Source of the DNA: Pyrinomonadaceae bacterium MAG19_C2-C3
GTDB taxonomy: Bacteria > Acidobacteriota > Blastocatellia > Pyrinomonadales > Pyrinomonadaceae
Direction: 5' to 3'
NCBI GenBank assembly: GCA_024330265.1
Contig: JANDLT010000019.1
Span: 1-64,000 of the forward strand
Length of the DNA stretch: 64,000 nucleotides
Below the pieces are notes generated by a model that saw only the letters and a program-made list of their open reading frames with translations, searched no databases and was not told the origin of the DNA. Shown piece after piece: positions 46,000 through 55,771 of the stretch; the first letter of the stretch is position 1; every line of letters starts with the position of its first letter. The translations under genes and the position numbers were made by a program.

Positions 46000-47031
46000 A
46001 TGAAATTCTCCACTCACACCGCGCGCCTATTTCTTGCGCCATTTCTCTTAACATTACTCGTCGTCCTCGCCGGATGCGCGAAGCAGGGCGGCGACTCTGC
46101 CGGAAGCGGAACATCAAGCACGGGAAGCAGTGCGCGTGAGAAGTGCAAGAGCGGCGAAAAAGTCATCGTCGGTTTCTCGCAAATGGAGAACAACGGACCG
46201 TGGCGCATCGCTGAAACGGCGAGTATCAAATCGGAAGCGGCGAAGCGTTCCGACAAGTTTGAACTAAAAGACACGGACGCCCGCGCCCAAACTTCACAGC
46301 AGGTTTCCGATGTCGAAGACTTAATCGCGCAAGGCGTGGATGTGCTGTTTCTCGCTCCGAAGGAATACGAAGGACTCGCCCCCGCGCTTCAAGCCGCGCG
46401 TGAAGCGAACATTCCCGTCTTCTTGATTGACCGTGAAGCCGCCGGAACGGTCGGACAGGATTACGTCTCGTTCTTAGGTTCAAACTTTATCGAACAGGGC
46501 AAACGCGCGGGCGAATGGCTGGCGCAAACCACGAACGGCAAAGCCAATATCGTCGAACTGACAGGCACGGCGGGGGCGAGTGTCGCCCGTGACCGCGCGC
46601 AGGGTTTCAGAGACGCGATCTCAAAATACCCGGACATGAAAATCATCGCTTCGCAAACCGGCGAGTTCACGCGCTCGGAAGGTCTGCGCGTGATGCAGAA
46701 CATCATTCAATCCAAAGGCAACGAGATAACCGCCGTCTATACGCACAACGACGAAATGGCTCTAGGCGCGATTGAAGCCCTCAAAGCGGCGGGCAGAAAG
46801 CCGGGCGTGGACGTTATCGTCATCTCGGTTGACGGTCAGCGCACGGCACTCGAAGCCATCGCACGCGGTGAACTTAACGCGACGGTCGAATCGAATCCGC
46901 GCTTCGGTCCCTTAGCTTTCGATACGCTCGAAAAGTATTTGAAGGGCGAAACAATCCCGAACAAAATCATTCTCGAAGACCGATTCTTCGATAAATCCAA
47001 CGCCGGACAATTCGCGTCGGAAGCCTATTAG
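46000..47031 (+). CDS. Sugar ABC transporter substrate-binding lipoprotein (RbsB/YtfQ-like)
   Basis: Lipoprotein that captures a monosaccharide in the periplasm for the transporter encoded downstream. Signal peptide with lipobox LLVVLAGC (Cys near residue 26), a Ser/Gly-rich linker, then a type I periplasmic-binding fold: VIVGFSQMENNGPWRIAET, DVEDLIAQGVDVLFLAPKEY, VFLIDREAAG, YTHNDEMALGAIEAL and VIVISVDGQ. The FSQMENNGPWR start resembles YtfQ/AraF-like galactofuranose or arabinose binders, matching the arabinose/galactose context. AAGGA precedes the ATG. Confidence 0.92.
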   Translation: MKFSTHTARLFLAPFLLTLLVVLAGCAKQGGDSAGSGTSSTGSSAREKCKSGEKVIVGFSQMENNGPWRIAETASIKSEAAKRSDKFELKDTDARAQTSQQVSDVEDLIAQGVDVLFLAPKEYEGLAPALQAAREANIPVFLIDREAAGTVGQDYVSFLGSNFIEQGKRAGEWLAQTTNGKANIVELTGTAGASVARDRAQGFRDAISKYPDMKIIASQTGEFTRSEGLRVMQNIIQSKGNEITAVYTHNDEMALGAIEALKAAGRKPGVDVIVISVDGQRTALEAIARGELNATVESNPRFGPLAFDTLEKYLKGETIPNKIILEDRFFDKSNAGQFASEAY

Positions 47032-47037
47032 CAAAAT

Positions 47038-47112
47038 GTAGGGGCAGGGCTTGTCCCTGCCCCCAGACGTTGCATAAACCGACGACGGGCAGGGACAAGC
47101 CCTGCCCCTACA
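47038..47112. repeat. Type E hairpin inside the sugar ABC operon
   Basis: TGTAGGGGCAGGGCTTGTCC and its complement give a perfect inverted repeat of about 26 bp, each arm also a palindrome (GGGCAGGGC...). It lies six bases after the binding-protein stop and 11 before the ATPase start. By position it could stabilise the upstream mRNA or limit read-through, keeping the binding protein in excess. Confidence 0.85.
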
Positions 47113-47123
47113 AAATAAATTTT

Positions 47124-48716
<1,593 letters not shown>

Positions 48717-48737
48717 AATTAAGTTTGGGGACAAACA

Positions 48738-49709
48738 ATGCAAGCGACGACAACCATTAAGCGGACGAACACTTCGACAATCAGGCAGCGCATCTCCGAT
48801 GCCGCGCCGACATACGGCGCGCTCGCCGCCCTCGTGTTGTTGCTCGTTTTCAACAGTTTATTCACGACGAATTTCTTCGCGGCGAACAACGTCATCAACA
48901 TCCTGTTGCAAGTTGCGACGACGGTTTTAGTCGCTATCGGGATGACGTTGGTCATCGCCACACGCGGCATAGATTTATCCGTCGGGTCGGTGATGGCGAT
49001 TGCTTCCGCGATTGCCGCGACGCAACTTCCGCGCGGTGTTGGGGTCGCTATGTTACTCGCGCTTCTCGCCGCGCTTATGGTTGGGACGTTCAACGGTTGG
49101 TTGATTTCGACGTTCGACATTCAGCCGATTATCGTTACGCTCGCTCTGTTAATCACGGGTCGCGGAATCGCGCAGGTAATCAACAACGGTCAACTTGTGT
49201 CGTTTGCGAATCCGACGTTCGAGTATTTCGGCAAAGGCTACATCGGATTTATCCCCGTGCCTGTGGTCGTGATGCTGCTTGTGGTCGCCGCCGCGATTTT
49301 CGTGATGCGTATGACCGCCTTCGGGCGTTACATCGTCGCTACGGGCGGCAACGAAGCGGCAGCGCGATTAGCGGGCGTGCGTACCAATCGCACAAAGATT
49401 GCTGTCTATGCGATTAGCGGGATGCTCGCCGGACTCGCCGGACTAATTCAAACAGCGCGCATTGGAGCCAGTGACGCCGGAACTATCGGGCAGTACATCG
49501 AACTCGACGCAATCGCGGCGGTCGTCGTTGGCGGCACACCGCTCACGGGCGGACGCGCGACGATTATCGGCACACTCATCGGCGCGCTTATCATGGCGGT
49601 CATCACGACGAGTTTTAACATGCTCAATTATCCGTATTCGTGGTCGCTGGTTCTAAAAGCCGCGATTATCCTTGTCGCCGTCTATATCCAACGTCCGAAG
49701 GTCGCGTAA
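48738..49709 (+). CDS. Sugar ABC transporter permease (RbsC/YtfT-like)
   Basis: Inner-membrane permease of the BPD_transp_2 family, 323 residues, eight to ten membrane segments. Typical stretches: VATTVLVAIGMTLVIATRGIDLSVGS near the cytoplasmic gate, VTLALLITGRGIAQV, GGNEAAARLAGVRT, and LDAIAAVVVGGTPLTGGRATI. Follows the ATPase by 63 bases. A second permease gene of the same family follows, as in the ytfT-yjfF arrangement where two unlike permeases form the channel. Confidence 0.93.
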   Translation: MQATTTIKRTNTSTIRQRISDAAPTYGALAALVLLLVFNSLFTTNFFAANNVINILLQVATTVLVAIGMTLVIATRGIDLSVGSVMAIASAIAATQLPRGVGVAMLLALLAALMVGTFNGWLISTFDIQPIIVTLALLITGRGIAQVINNGQLVSFANPTFEYFGKGYIGFIPVPVVVMLLVVAAAIFVMRMTAFGRYIVATGGNEAAARLAGVRTNRTKIAVYAISGMLAGLAGLIQTARIGASDAGTIGQYIELDAIAAVVVGGTPLTGGRATIIGTLIGALIMAVITTSFNMLNYPYSWSLVLKAAIILVAVYIQRPKVA

Positions 49710-49714
49710 GTTTT

Positions 49715-49822
49715 TTAACCGCAGAGGTGCAGAGAGCGCAGAGGCGACGCAAAGTTAAATCTCACATTTGTAATTTCAAATCTCTGCGTCTCACTTTGCG
49801 CTCTCTGCGCCTCTGCGGTTAA
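49715..49822. repeat. Type H inverted repeat (GCAGAG/CTCTGC)
   Basis: TTAACCGCAGAG...GCAGAGAGCGCAGAGGCGACGCAAAG on the left and CTTTGCGCTCTCTGCGCCTC ending CTGCGGTTAA on the right are close mirror images, separated by about 35 bases. Located between the two permease genes. Confidence 0.88.
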
Positions 49823-49865
49823 CGAATCTTTAATACTTGATTCTCTAAGTTCGACATAAAACATT

Positions 49866-50885
49866 ATGAGTGACGCAACTCTCACCGCCGATTCGATTGA
49901 CACTCAAGCGGGCGTGCGACGCGCGTGCGTCGCTTCGTTCATACAGAAACAGGGCGCGCTGATCGTGCTTGTTTTGTTGTGCGTCGTCGCGGCGTTTCGT
50001 TACGACAACTTTTTAACCGAAGCGAATCTGCAAAATATCTTGCGGCAGAACAGTATGCTCGCCCTTGTCGCTCTGGGGATGACGTTCGTGATTCTAACGG
50101 GCGGAATTGATTTATCGGTCGGTTCATTCGTCGCTCTCGCCGGAGTCATCGCCGCTAACCTCGCGGGACAAGGCACAATCGTCGCACTTCTCGCCGCCGT
50201 TGCCGCGACGACGGCTTTGGGATTAGTGAATGGTGCGGTGATTTCAAAGGCGCGGATTCAACCGTTCGTCGTGACGTTGGCGATGATGATTGCGGCGCGC
50301 GGGTTAGCGTTGATTGCGACGGGTGAAACGGCGGTGCGCGTCAATAGTTTGAATCAAGGTTTTACATGGCTTGGGCGTGGAACGATTTTTGAACTTAGTG
50401 TCGGCAGTATCAACATCGAATTGTACGTTCCGGTTTTAATCGCCCTCATCGCGTATTTAATCGGCTGGTTTGTGCTTAATCACACACGCTTCGGGCGGCA
50501 CACGTTCGCGCTCGGAGACAACGAAGAAGCGGCGCGTTTGATGGGCTTAAACGTGGGTCGCGTGACGCTCGGCGTGTATGCTCTGAGCGGCGCGCTCGCC
50601 GGACTCGCGGGCGTGATTCTCGCGTCGCGTCTTGGGGCGGGACAGCCTACGGAAGGCGTCGGGTGGGAACTCGATGCGATTGCGGCGGTGGTGGTCGGCG
50701 GCACACTTCTGACGGGTGGGAAGGGCGGCGTTGGGGCGACGATTATCGGCGTCTTGTTGCTCGGCGTGATTCTCAACATGATTAAAGCCGAAGGTTTGAG
50801 TTCGTGGTGGCAACTTGTTTTGCGCGGCGCGTTTCTGCTTGCCGTCGTCGTCGTTCAGAATCGGCTTAACAGCCGAAAGAAATGA
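49866..50885 (+). CDS. Sugar ABC transporter permease (RbsC/YjfF-like)
   Basis: Second permease, 339 residues. LRQNSMLALVALGMTFVILTGGIDLSVGS, VTLAMMIAARGLALI, GDNEEAARLMGLNVG and LDAIAAVVVGGTLLTGGKGG mark the same family as its neighbour, but the sequences are clearly distinct, so the transporter is probably a heterodimer. The TAA stop lies ten bases before the ribosome site of the next gene, so the oxygenase is probably in the same transcript. Confidence 0.93.
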   Translation: MSDATLTADSIDTQAGVRRACVASFIQKQGALIVLVLLCVVAAFRYDNFLTEANLQNILRQNSMLALVALGMTFVILTGGIDLSVGSFVALAGVIAANLAGQGTIVALLAAVAATTALGLVNGAVISKARIQPFVVTLAMMIAARGLALIATGETAVRVNSLNQGFTWLGRGTIFELSVGSINIELYVPVLIALIAYLIGWFVLNHTRFGRHTFALGDNEEAARLMGLNVGRVTLGVYALSGALAGLAGVILASRLGAGQPTEGVGWELDAIAAVVVGGTLLTGGKGGVGATIIGVLLLGVILNMIKAEGLSSWWQLVLRGAFLLAVVVVQNRLNSRKK

Positions 50886-50903
50886 ATTTTAGGAGTGATA
50901 GTT

Positions 50904-51707
50904 ATGAGTAACGGACGTTATACGGAAAATGAATTGAACGCTCTCGTCGAAGATTTCAAACGCGACGGGTTTTGTGTGCTGCGCGCTCATTTCTCGAAAG
51001 ATAAAATCAGAGAGTGGCGTGAAGCTTTTATGCCGTTGTTGAACGTGCATATCGAACGCGAAGGACACAAACAGAATCGCGGCTCGATGCGCTACTACGT
51101 CACGCTGCCGTTTGAAGCACCGTTTGCCGATACGTCCGTTTATGAAGACGCGGACATTTTGCACGTCTGCGAAAACATCGTCGGGCGCGATATGGTGATG
51201 TGCCAACTGGCAAGCGATACGCCGCTTAAAGGTTCGGATTATCAAGAGATTCACAGCGACGCGATGCCCTTGTTCCCCGAAACTAATTTCGAGACGCCGA
51301 CGTTTCAACTCGCCGTCAACTTTCCACTCGTTGACGTAACCGAAGCTAACGGTCCGTTTGAAGTCGCCCGCGCGACGCATTTATTGCCGAAAGCCGAAGG
51401 GTTAAAGTTGATTGAAACGGGAGCGGCGAAACTCGAATCAATCATGCTCGCGGCGGGCGATGTGATGATACGCGACGTGCGCGGACTGCATCGCGGCACG
51501 CCGAACAAAACGGACGAACCGCGCCCGATGTGCGTCATCGGTTATAGCCGTCGCTGGCTGTATCGCCCGGAAGTCAACATACGGATTCCGCGTGCAATGT
51601 ATGAAACTCTGTCCGAACGCGGGCGGCAATTATTGCGCTTCAATCCGGTTGTCGCGTCGCTTGATGAAGTGGAAAACGAAGAGGTTTATCAAGCCTTCGC
51701 ATTCTGA
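50904..51707 (+). CDS. Phytanoyl-CoA dioxygenase (PhyH)-family protein
   Basis: Fe(II)/2-oxoglutarate-type oxygenase, 267 residues. The iron facial triad is visible: His and Asp in YQEIHSDAMPLFPE and the distal His in RDVRGLHRGTPNKT, with Arg following for 2-oxoglutarate. AGGAG at 50891-50895 supports ATG 50904. It is last in the sugar ABC operon, so it may oxidise an imported sugar or glycoside, though PhyH substrates cannot be read from sequence. Its stop is immediately followed by a type I palindromic element. Confidence 0.85.
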   Translation: MSNGRYTENELNALVEDFKRDGFCVLRAHFSKDKIREWREAFMPLLNVHIEREGHKQNRGSMRYYVTLPFEAPFADTSVYEDADILHVCENIVGRDMVMCQLASDTPLKGSDYQEIHSDAMPLFPETNFETPTFQLAVNFPLVDVTEANGPFEVARATHLLPKAEGLKLIETGAAKLESIMLAAGDVMIRDVRGLHRGTPNKTDEPRPMCVIGYSRRWLYRPEVNIRIPRAMYETLSERGRQLLRFNPVVASLDEVENEEVYQAFAF

Positions 51708-51925
51708 GAAGCTGTGTTCAAAGCCCCAACGGGGCGAGATTTAATAGCCTGTGGCAGCGCCACAGGTATCGCATTCAGATTGTTTCGCCAGCCCTGAAAG
51801 GGCGACATAACTATGTCGCCCTTTCAGGGCTGAATCGCCTGACTGAACACTGACCCGGCGCGGTTGCGCCGGGCTATTGAATGTCGCCCCGTTGGGGCTT
51901 TCACGAACTTTGAACACAGCCTCTG
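51707..51925. repeat. Type I nested palindromic element between convergent genes
   Basis: Ends AGAAGCTGTGTTCAAAG and CTTTGAACACAGCCTCT mirror each other, with AAAGCCCCAACGGGGCGA also mirrored one step inside. Interior palindromes: CCTGTGGCAGCGCCACAGG, AGCCCTGAAAGGGCGACATA with its complement, and CCGGCGCGGTTGCGCCGG. It lies between the convergent oxygenase and GH172 genes, so it would act as a two-way terminator. The left part of the window (108-220) is related. Confidence 0.88.
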
Positions 51926-51933
51926 AAAACATT

Positions 51934-53133
51934 TCACTGGTCTTTGCGTTCGTTCACAAAGTCAGCCGTCAAACCTTCTGTGCGCTTACCGACAGGCTCA
52001 AGCGGCGGCAGATTATTCACCGGCTTATCGAGATAGAAGTAAGCGCAGCTTGACCAATCATCCGTGCGCTCGAACTTGCCGTCTTTGGATGTGTCCATTT
52101 CGACGTTTCCGGGAGCGGCGCGAATTAAGCGGCGGTTGTTTTCGACGATTGCCTTACGGCTGTGTTGGGCAAGGTAGCCGATTTGTTGCATCGTGACGCG
52201 CACGTCTTTGTAGAAAAAGATGGGGTCTGGAATGTGGTAGCGATAGAAGCACCAGCGGAATTTCGCTTCATCGGCGATGGGGCTGCCTTGAAAAAGATGT
52301 GCGTATTGCCCCTGTCCCCAAGCCGTGCCGACGTAATCTTCCGTTCCCGTTCCGGCAAGCGTCGGTAGTTCTTTATCGCCGTCAAGATAGATTTTGATTT
52401 CGCCCTCACCCCACCATGTTTTGAAGTAAGTTTTCTGATTGACGATGACGCCGACGTTGACGCCGAGATAACGCCCTCTGCCTTCGACTGTCGGCAGAAG
52501 TTCATAATCGCGTTGTATAGCCGTAGGGTTTTCACGACGATAATGCGCGTGAAAATAGAGCATGTTCGCCGGGTGCTTATCGCCAATGGTGTAGTTCACA
52601 TCGTAGAAAACTTCCGGCACATCTTCCGCGCTTTCGTTCGTCATCACGATTTTCATCGCAGACTTGAACGGCATCGGGACAATCGAATTGAAACTTCTGC
52701 CTTCGGGATTTGAAAATAAAGCCGATTGGAAAACTGCGGTTTGTCCGAGTCCGATGCCGAAGAAATCACCGAGCGGCGCACTGACCGCCGGACGCGCGGC
52801 ATTGTCCCAGTACATATCAATTCGCAAGCTTCGCAACATGCGCGGGCTGCGGTCGTTAAAAGTCATCCAGATTCTTCGCACCGTGCCGCTTGTCCCGGAA
52901 GCTTCCGCGAGCGTGCGACTTTCGCCCGCTTTGATGGCAATCGTCGGCGCGCCTTTGCGTCCGCCGTTGACTTGCCCGCCTTTGCCTTTTTCGCCGTTCG
53001 GATTTTCGGGACTCGCCCAACGCGCTTCGATGCCGTCCGCCATTTCGTAAAGCGTTTGCGCGCGGGTTTGTAATGCGCTCAACGTCATCGCTGCTATCAA
53101 AACCGCAAGCGTGATTTTTATGTTCGATACCAT
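51934..53133 (-). CDS. Exported GH172 (DUF2961) family protein
   Basis: 399 residues with an N-terminal signal peptide (IKITLAVLIAAMTLSALQTRAQ). The DUF2961 fold is clear: MADGIEARWASPENPNGEKG near the start, FFGIGLGQTAVFQS, and TLAGTGTEDYVGTAWG with a conserved Glu. Characterised GH172 enzymes act on fructofuranosides or D-arabinofuranosides, which fits the arabinose/galactose theme. It is the only minus-strand gene in this part and points toward the ABC operon. Confidence 0.88.
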   Translation of the reverse strand: MVSNIKITLAVLIAAMTLSALQTRAQTLYEMADGIEARWASPENPNGEKGKGGQVNGGRKGAPTIAIKAGESRTLAEASGTSGTVRRIWMTFNDRSPRMLRSLRIDMYWDNAARPAVSAPLGDFFGIGLGQTAVFQSALFSNPEGRSFNSIVPMPFKSAMKIVMTNESAEDVPEVFYDVNYTIGDKHPANMLYFHAHYRRENPTAIQRDYELLPTVEGRGRYLGVNVGVIVNQKTYFKTWWGEGEIKIYLDGDKELPTLAGTGTEDYVGTAWGQGQYAHLFQGSPIADEAKFRWCFYRYHIPDPIFFYKDVRVTMQQIGYLAQHSRKAIVENNRRLIRAAPGNVEMDTSKDGKFERTDDWSSCAYFYLDKPVNNLPPLEPVGKRTEGLTADFVNERKDQ

Positions 53134-53206
53134 AATGTTCTCCCGTAGAAAATGTTTCCCTGACTCTGCTTTTGAAAGTCGTATATGATTGAAGTTGAAA
53201 TTTATC

Positions 53207-53475
53207 GTAACTACTTAGCCGTCTTCAGACGGCTTTCCGTGAAGCGGCACATAGACCAGCCGTTTGACGGCTGGGGACGATTGCCAACCAAATTCATCAG
53301 CCCGTTTCTAACGGGCTTTTGCATGAGGCATAAGCCATTCGGGTCTGGTGGCTAAAGCCGAAAGAGAGAAGGACGTTAAAACGCCCTCCTTAGTTCTTTG
53401 ACTCTTCATCCAGCCGTCAAACGGCTGGTCTATACGCCCTTCGGGGAAGCCGTCTGAAGACGGCTGAGTAGTTAC
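53207..53475. repeat. Type A nested palindromic element (copy 3)
   Basis: 269 bp with ends GTAACTACTTAGCCGTCTTC and the complement of GTAACTACTCAGCCGTC. Palindromes 53218-53233 (GCC-GTC-TTCA-GAC-GGC), CAGCCGTTTGACGGCTG and its mirror, GCCCGT-TTCTA-ACGGGC (one base longer in the loop) and GACGTTAAAACGCCCTCC. Nearly collinear with the copy at 1484-1752. Lies between the divergent GH172 and CRTAC1 genes. Confidence 0.9.
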
Positions 53476-53603
53476 AATTTATCAACAAACGTGCAAGCCA
53501 CAAATGCCGACACAGGCGACGAAACCCGGCTTAACGAACATCAAATCTGCTGTGAATCCTATAAATTAAGAAGCCTGTTTGTCGCTTGAAATTATCACTG
53601 AAC

Positions 53604-55412
53604 ATGAAAGTTAAATGCGGGTACGAAAGCCTGCGCCGTAAGTTAAAAATCCGTCTTGTCGGATGGTTGATTATACCCGTGTGCGCGGTGAATCTGTTCG
53701 CCCAACAACCCGCCGCGCCGTCAACCGCGCGTCCGACGGGACGCTCATACAGCGAGGGCGACGAACGCGCGAAGCCGATTGTGAAAGCCGCGCGTGGCGT
53801 GTCGCCCGTGCAGTTCACAGATATAACCGCGCGCTCCGGGATAAATTTTCGTCACCACGCATCGCCCACATCACAAAAGTATCTGCTTGAAACGATGGGC
53901 GGCGGTGTCGCGCTTTTCGATTACGACAACGACGGACGTCTTGACATGTATTTCACTAATGGCGCGCAACTTCAAGAACAGATGAGTGCGAACGCGCGTC
54001 CCGACAAAACCGATGCGCGCTTCTGGAATCGTCTTTATCATCAAAAACCTGACGGCACTTTTGAAGACGTGACGGAGCGCGCCGGAGTGCGCGGAAGCGG
54101 GTACGCGATGGGCGCGGCGGCGGGCGATTATGACAACGACGGTTTGACGGATTTATACGTCACGGCTTACGGCGGCAATGCCTTGTATCGCAATCGCGGT
54201 GACGGTACGTTTGAAGACGTGACGCGGCGGACGAACACGGCGGGCGGCGGCTGGTCAACGAGCGCGGGCTGGCTTGATTATGACCGCGACGGGCGGCTTG
54301 ATCTGTTCGTCGCGCGATATATGGATTGGGACTTTCAGAACGGCTCGCTATATTGCGGTTTGATGAAGCCCGGCTTTCGTGCCTTTTGTCACCCCGACAA
54401 CTTCAAGGGTGCGGGCAATCTGTTGTTTCATCAAAAGCCTGACGGGACGTTTGAGGATGTGAGCCTGAAAGCCGGAGTCGCGGACGCGGAAGGCAAAGGC
54501 TTGGGGCTGGCGTTCGCTGATTTCAACGATGATGGTTGGACGGACATCATCGTCGCCAATGACAGCGTGCGGCAATCCTTGTACATGAATCGCGGTGACG
54601 GCACGTTTGACGACGTGGCTTTGCCCGCCGGTGTCGGCTTCGATGAAAATGGAAAGACGTTTGCCGGAATGGGCGTTGACGCGGCGGACTATGATGCCGA
54701 CGGTCGGGCGGACATCATCATCACCGCGCTTTCAAACGAAACCTATCCCTTATTTCGCAACAACGGCGACGATTCATTTTCTTATACGACGAACACGACG
54801 GGCGTCGGTCAGATAACTTTACTGCTCACGGGTTGGGGCGTGCGCTTCGCGGATTTCGATTTGGACGGAATGCGCGACATCTTCGTCGCGCAAGGGCATG
54901 TACTCGACACGATTGAGAAATCGTCATCCTATTTGTTGTACAAACAGCCGCCGCTTCTAATGCGAAACGTCGGCAAAACATTCCTGGATGTTTCGGCGTC
55001 CGCCGGATTCACCGTGCCACTCGCGGCGCGCGGGTGTGCGTTTGGAGACATTGATAACGACGGTGATACGGACATCGTGATTGGGACAACAAACGACGCG
55101 CCCGTGATGTTTCGCAATATGTTTAGTAATGACGCGGGGAAGAATCATTGGATAGGATTTAACCTTGTGGGAACTAAATCCAATCGCGCCGGGATAGGGA
55201 CGCGCGTCACCATTACCGACTCAAACGGGCGGCGACAAACTGCCGATGCAAATACGGCGGGCAGTTATCTCGCATCGAACGACGGGCGCATCGTATTCGG
55301 TTTGGGAGCGACGGCGAAAGTCGCTTCCGTCGAGGTGCGTTGGTCAACGGGTAAAACTCAGAAGGTGATGAATCCGATTATTGACCAATACCAAATCGTC
55401 AAAGAAGAATAA
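53604..55412 (+). CDS. Exported CRTAC1-family protein (FG-GAP/VCBS repeats + ASPIC/UnbV)
   Basis: About 602 residues with a signal peptide (LVGWLIIPVCAVNLFAQQ). Seven calcium-binding FG-GAP/VCBS-type blades are seen, for example DYDNDGRLDMYFTNGA, DYDNDGLTDLYV, DFNDDGWTDIIVANDS, DYDADGRADIIIT and DIDNDGDTDIVIG, forming a beta-propeller. The C-terminus has the ASPIC/UnbV domain (NRAGIGTRVTI...RIVFGLGATAKVASVEVRWSTG). Such proteins are abundant in Acidobacteriota and of unclear role, perhaps binding glycans or partners at the cell surface. Start at ATG 53604 rather than the TTG at 53586. Confidence 0.9.
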   Translation: MKVKCGYESLRRKLKIRLVGWLIIPVCAVNLFAQQPAAPSTARPTGRSYSEGDERAKPIVKAARGVSPVQFTDITARSGINFRHHASPTSQKYLLETMGGGVALFDYDNDGRLDMYFTNGAQLQEQMSANARPDKTDARFWNRLYHQKPDGTFEDVTERAGVRGSGYAMGAAAGDYDNDGLTDLYVTAYGGNALYRNRGDGTFEDVTRRTNTAGGGWSTSAGWLDYDRDGRLDLFVARYMDWDFQNGSLYCGLMKPGFRAFCHPDNFKGAGNLLFHQKPDGTFEDVSLKAGVADAEGKGLGLAFADFNDDGWTDIIVANDSVRQSLYMNRGDGTFDDVALPAGVGFDENGKTFAGMGVDAADYDADGRADIIITALSNETYPLFRNNGDDSFSYTTNTTGVGQITLLLTGWGVRFADFDLDGMRDIFVAQGHVLDTIEKSSSYLLYKQPPLLMRNVGKTFLDVSASAGFTVPLAARGCAFGDIDNDGDTDIVIGTTNDAPVMFRNMFSNDAGKNHWIGFNLVGTKSNRAGIGTRVTITDSNGRRQTADANTAGSYLASNDGRIVFGLGATAKVASVEVRWSTGKTQKVMNPIIDQYQIVKEE

Positions 55413-55475
55413 AGATTGAATGTGATAAAGCGATGATGCAAACAGCGATTGACGGGCGGCATCTTAAAGCCTTAC

Positions 55476-55689
55476 TCACCTTACGCGGGGGAAGTGTTTT
55501 GCGGCTGTGCCGCCTGATGTGCGGTGGGGCTTCGCCTCACCGTGAGACACTCTCCCAACTTCTTCGAGGCTCCGCCTCGAACACGAGGCGGCGTAGCCGC
55601 CATAAATTTTTAAGGGGCGGGTCGGAAAGGCACAGCCTTTCCGCACATCAGGCGGCTGAGCCGCAAAATCTCGTCACCGCGTAAGGTGA
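55476..55689. repeat. Type B nested palindromic element (copy 2)
   Basis: Ends TCACCTTACGCGG and CCGCGTAAGGTGA are a perfect 13-bp inverted repeat, the same termini as at 23232-23507. Interior modules differ: GCGGCTGTGCCGCCTGATGT mirrored by ACATCAGGCGGCTGAGCCGC, GGTGGGGCTTCGCCTCACC, CGAGGCTCCGCCTCG, GGCGGCGTAGCCGCC and GGAAAGGCACAGCCTTTCC. No ORF. Located between a CRTAC1 gene and a GH43 gene. Confidence 0.88.
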
Positions 55690-55771
55690 AAGCCTTATTC
55701 ACAACTCCTGTAACGGTCATTCAAACGATTGCTTACAACGTCCTTGTTCTACTTGCCGGAAGGTAAATGTT

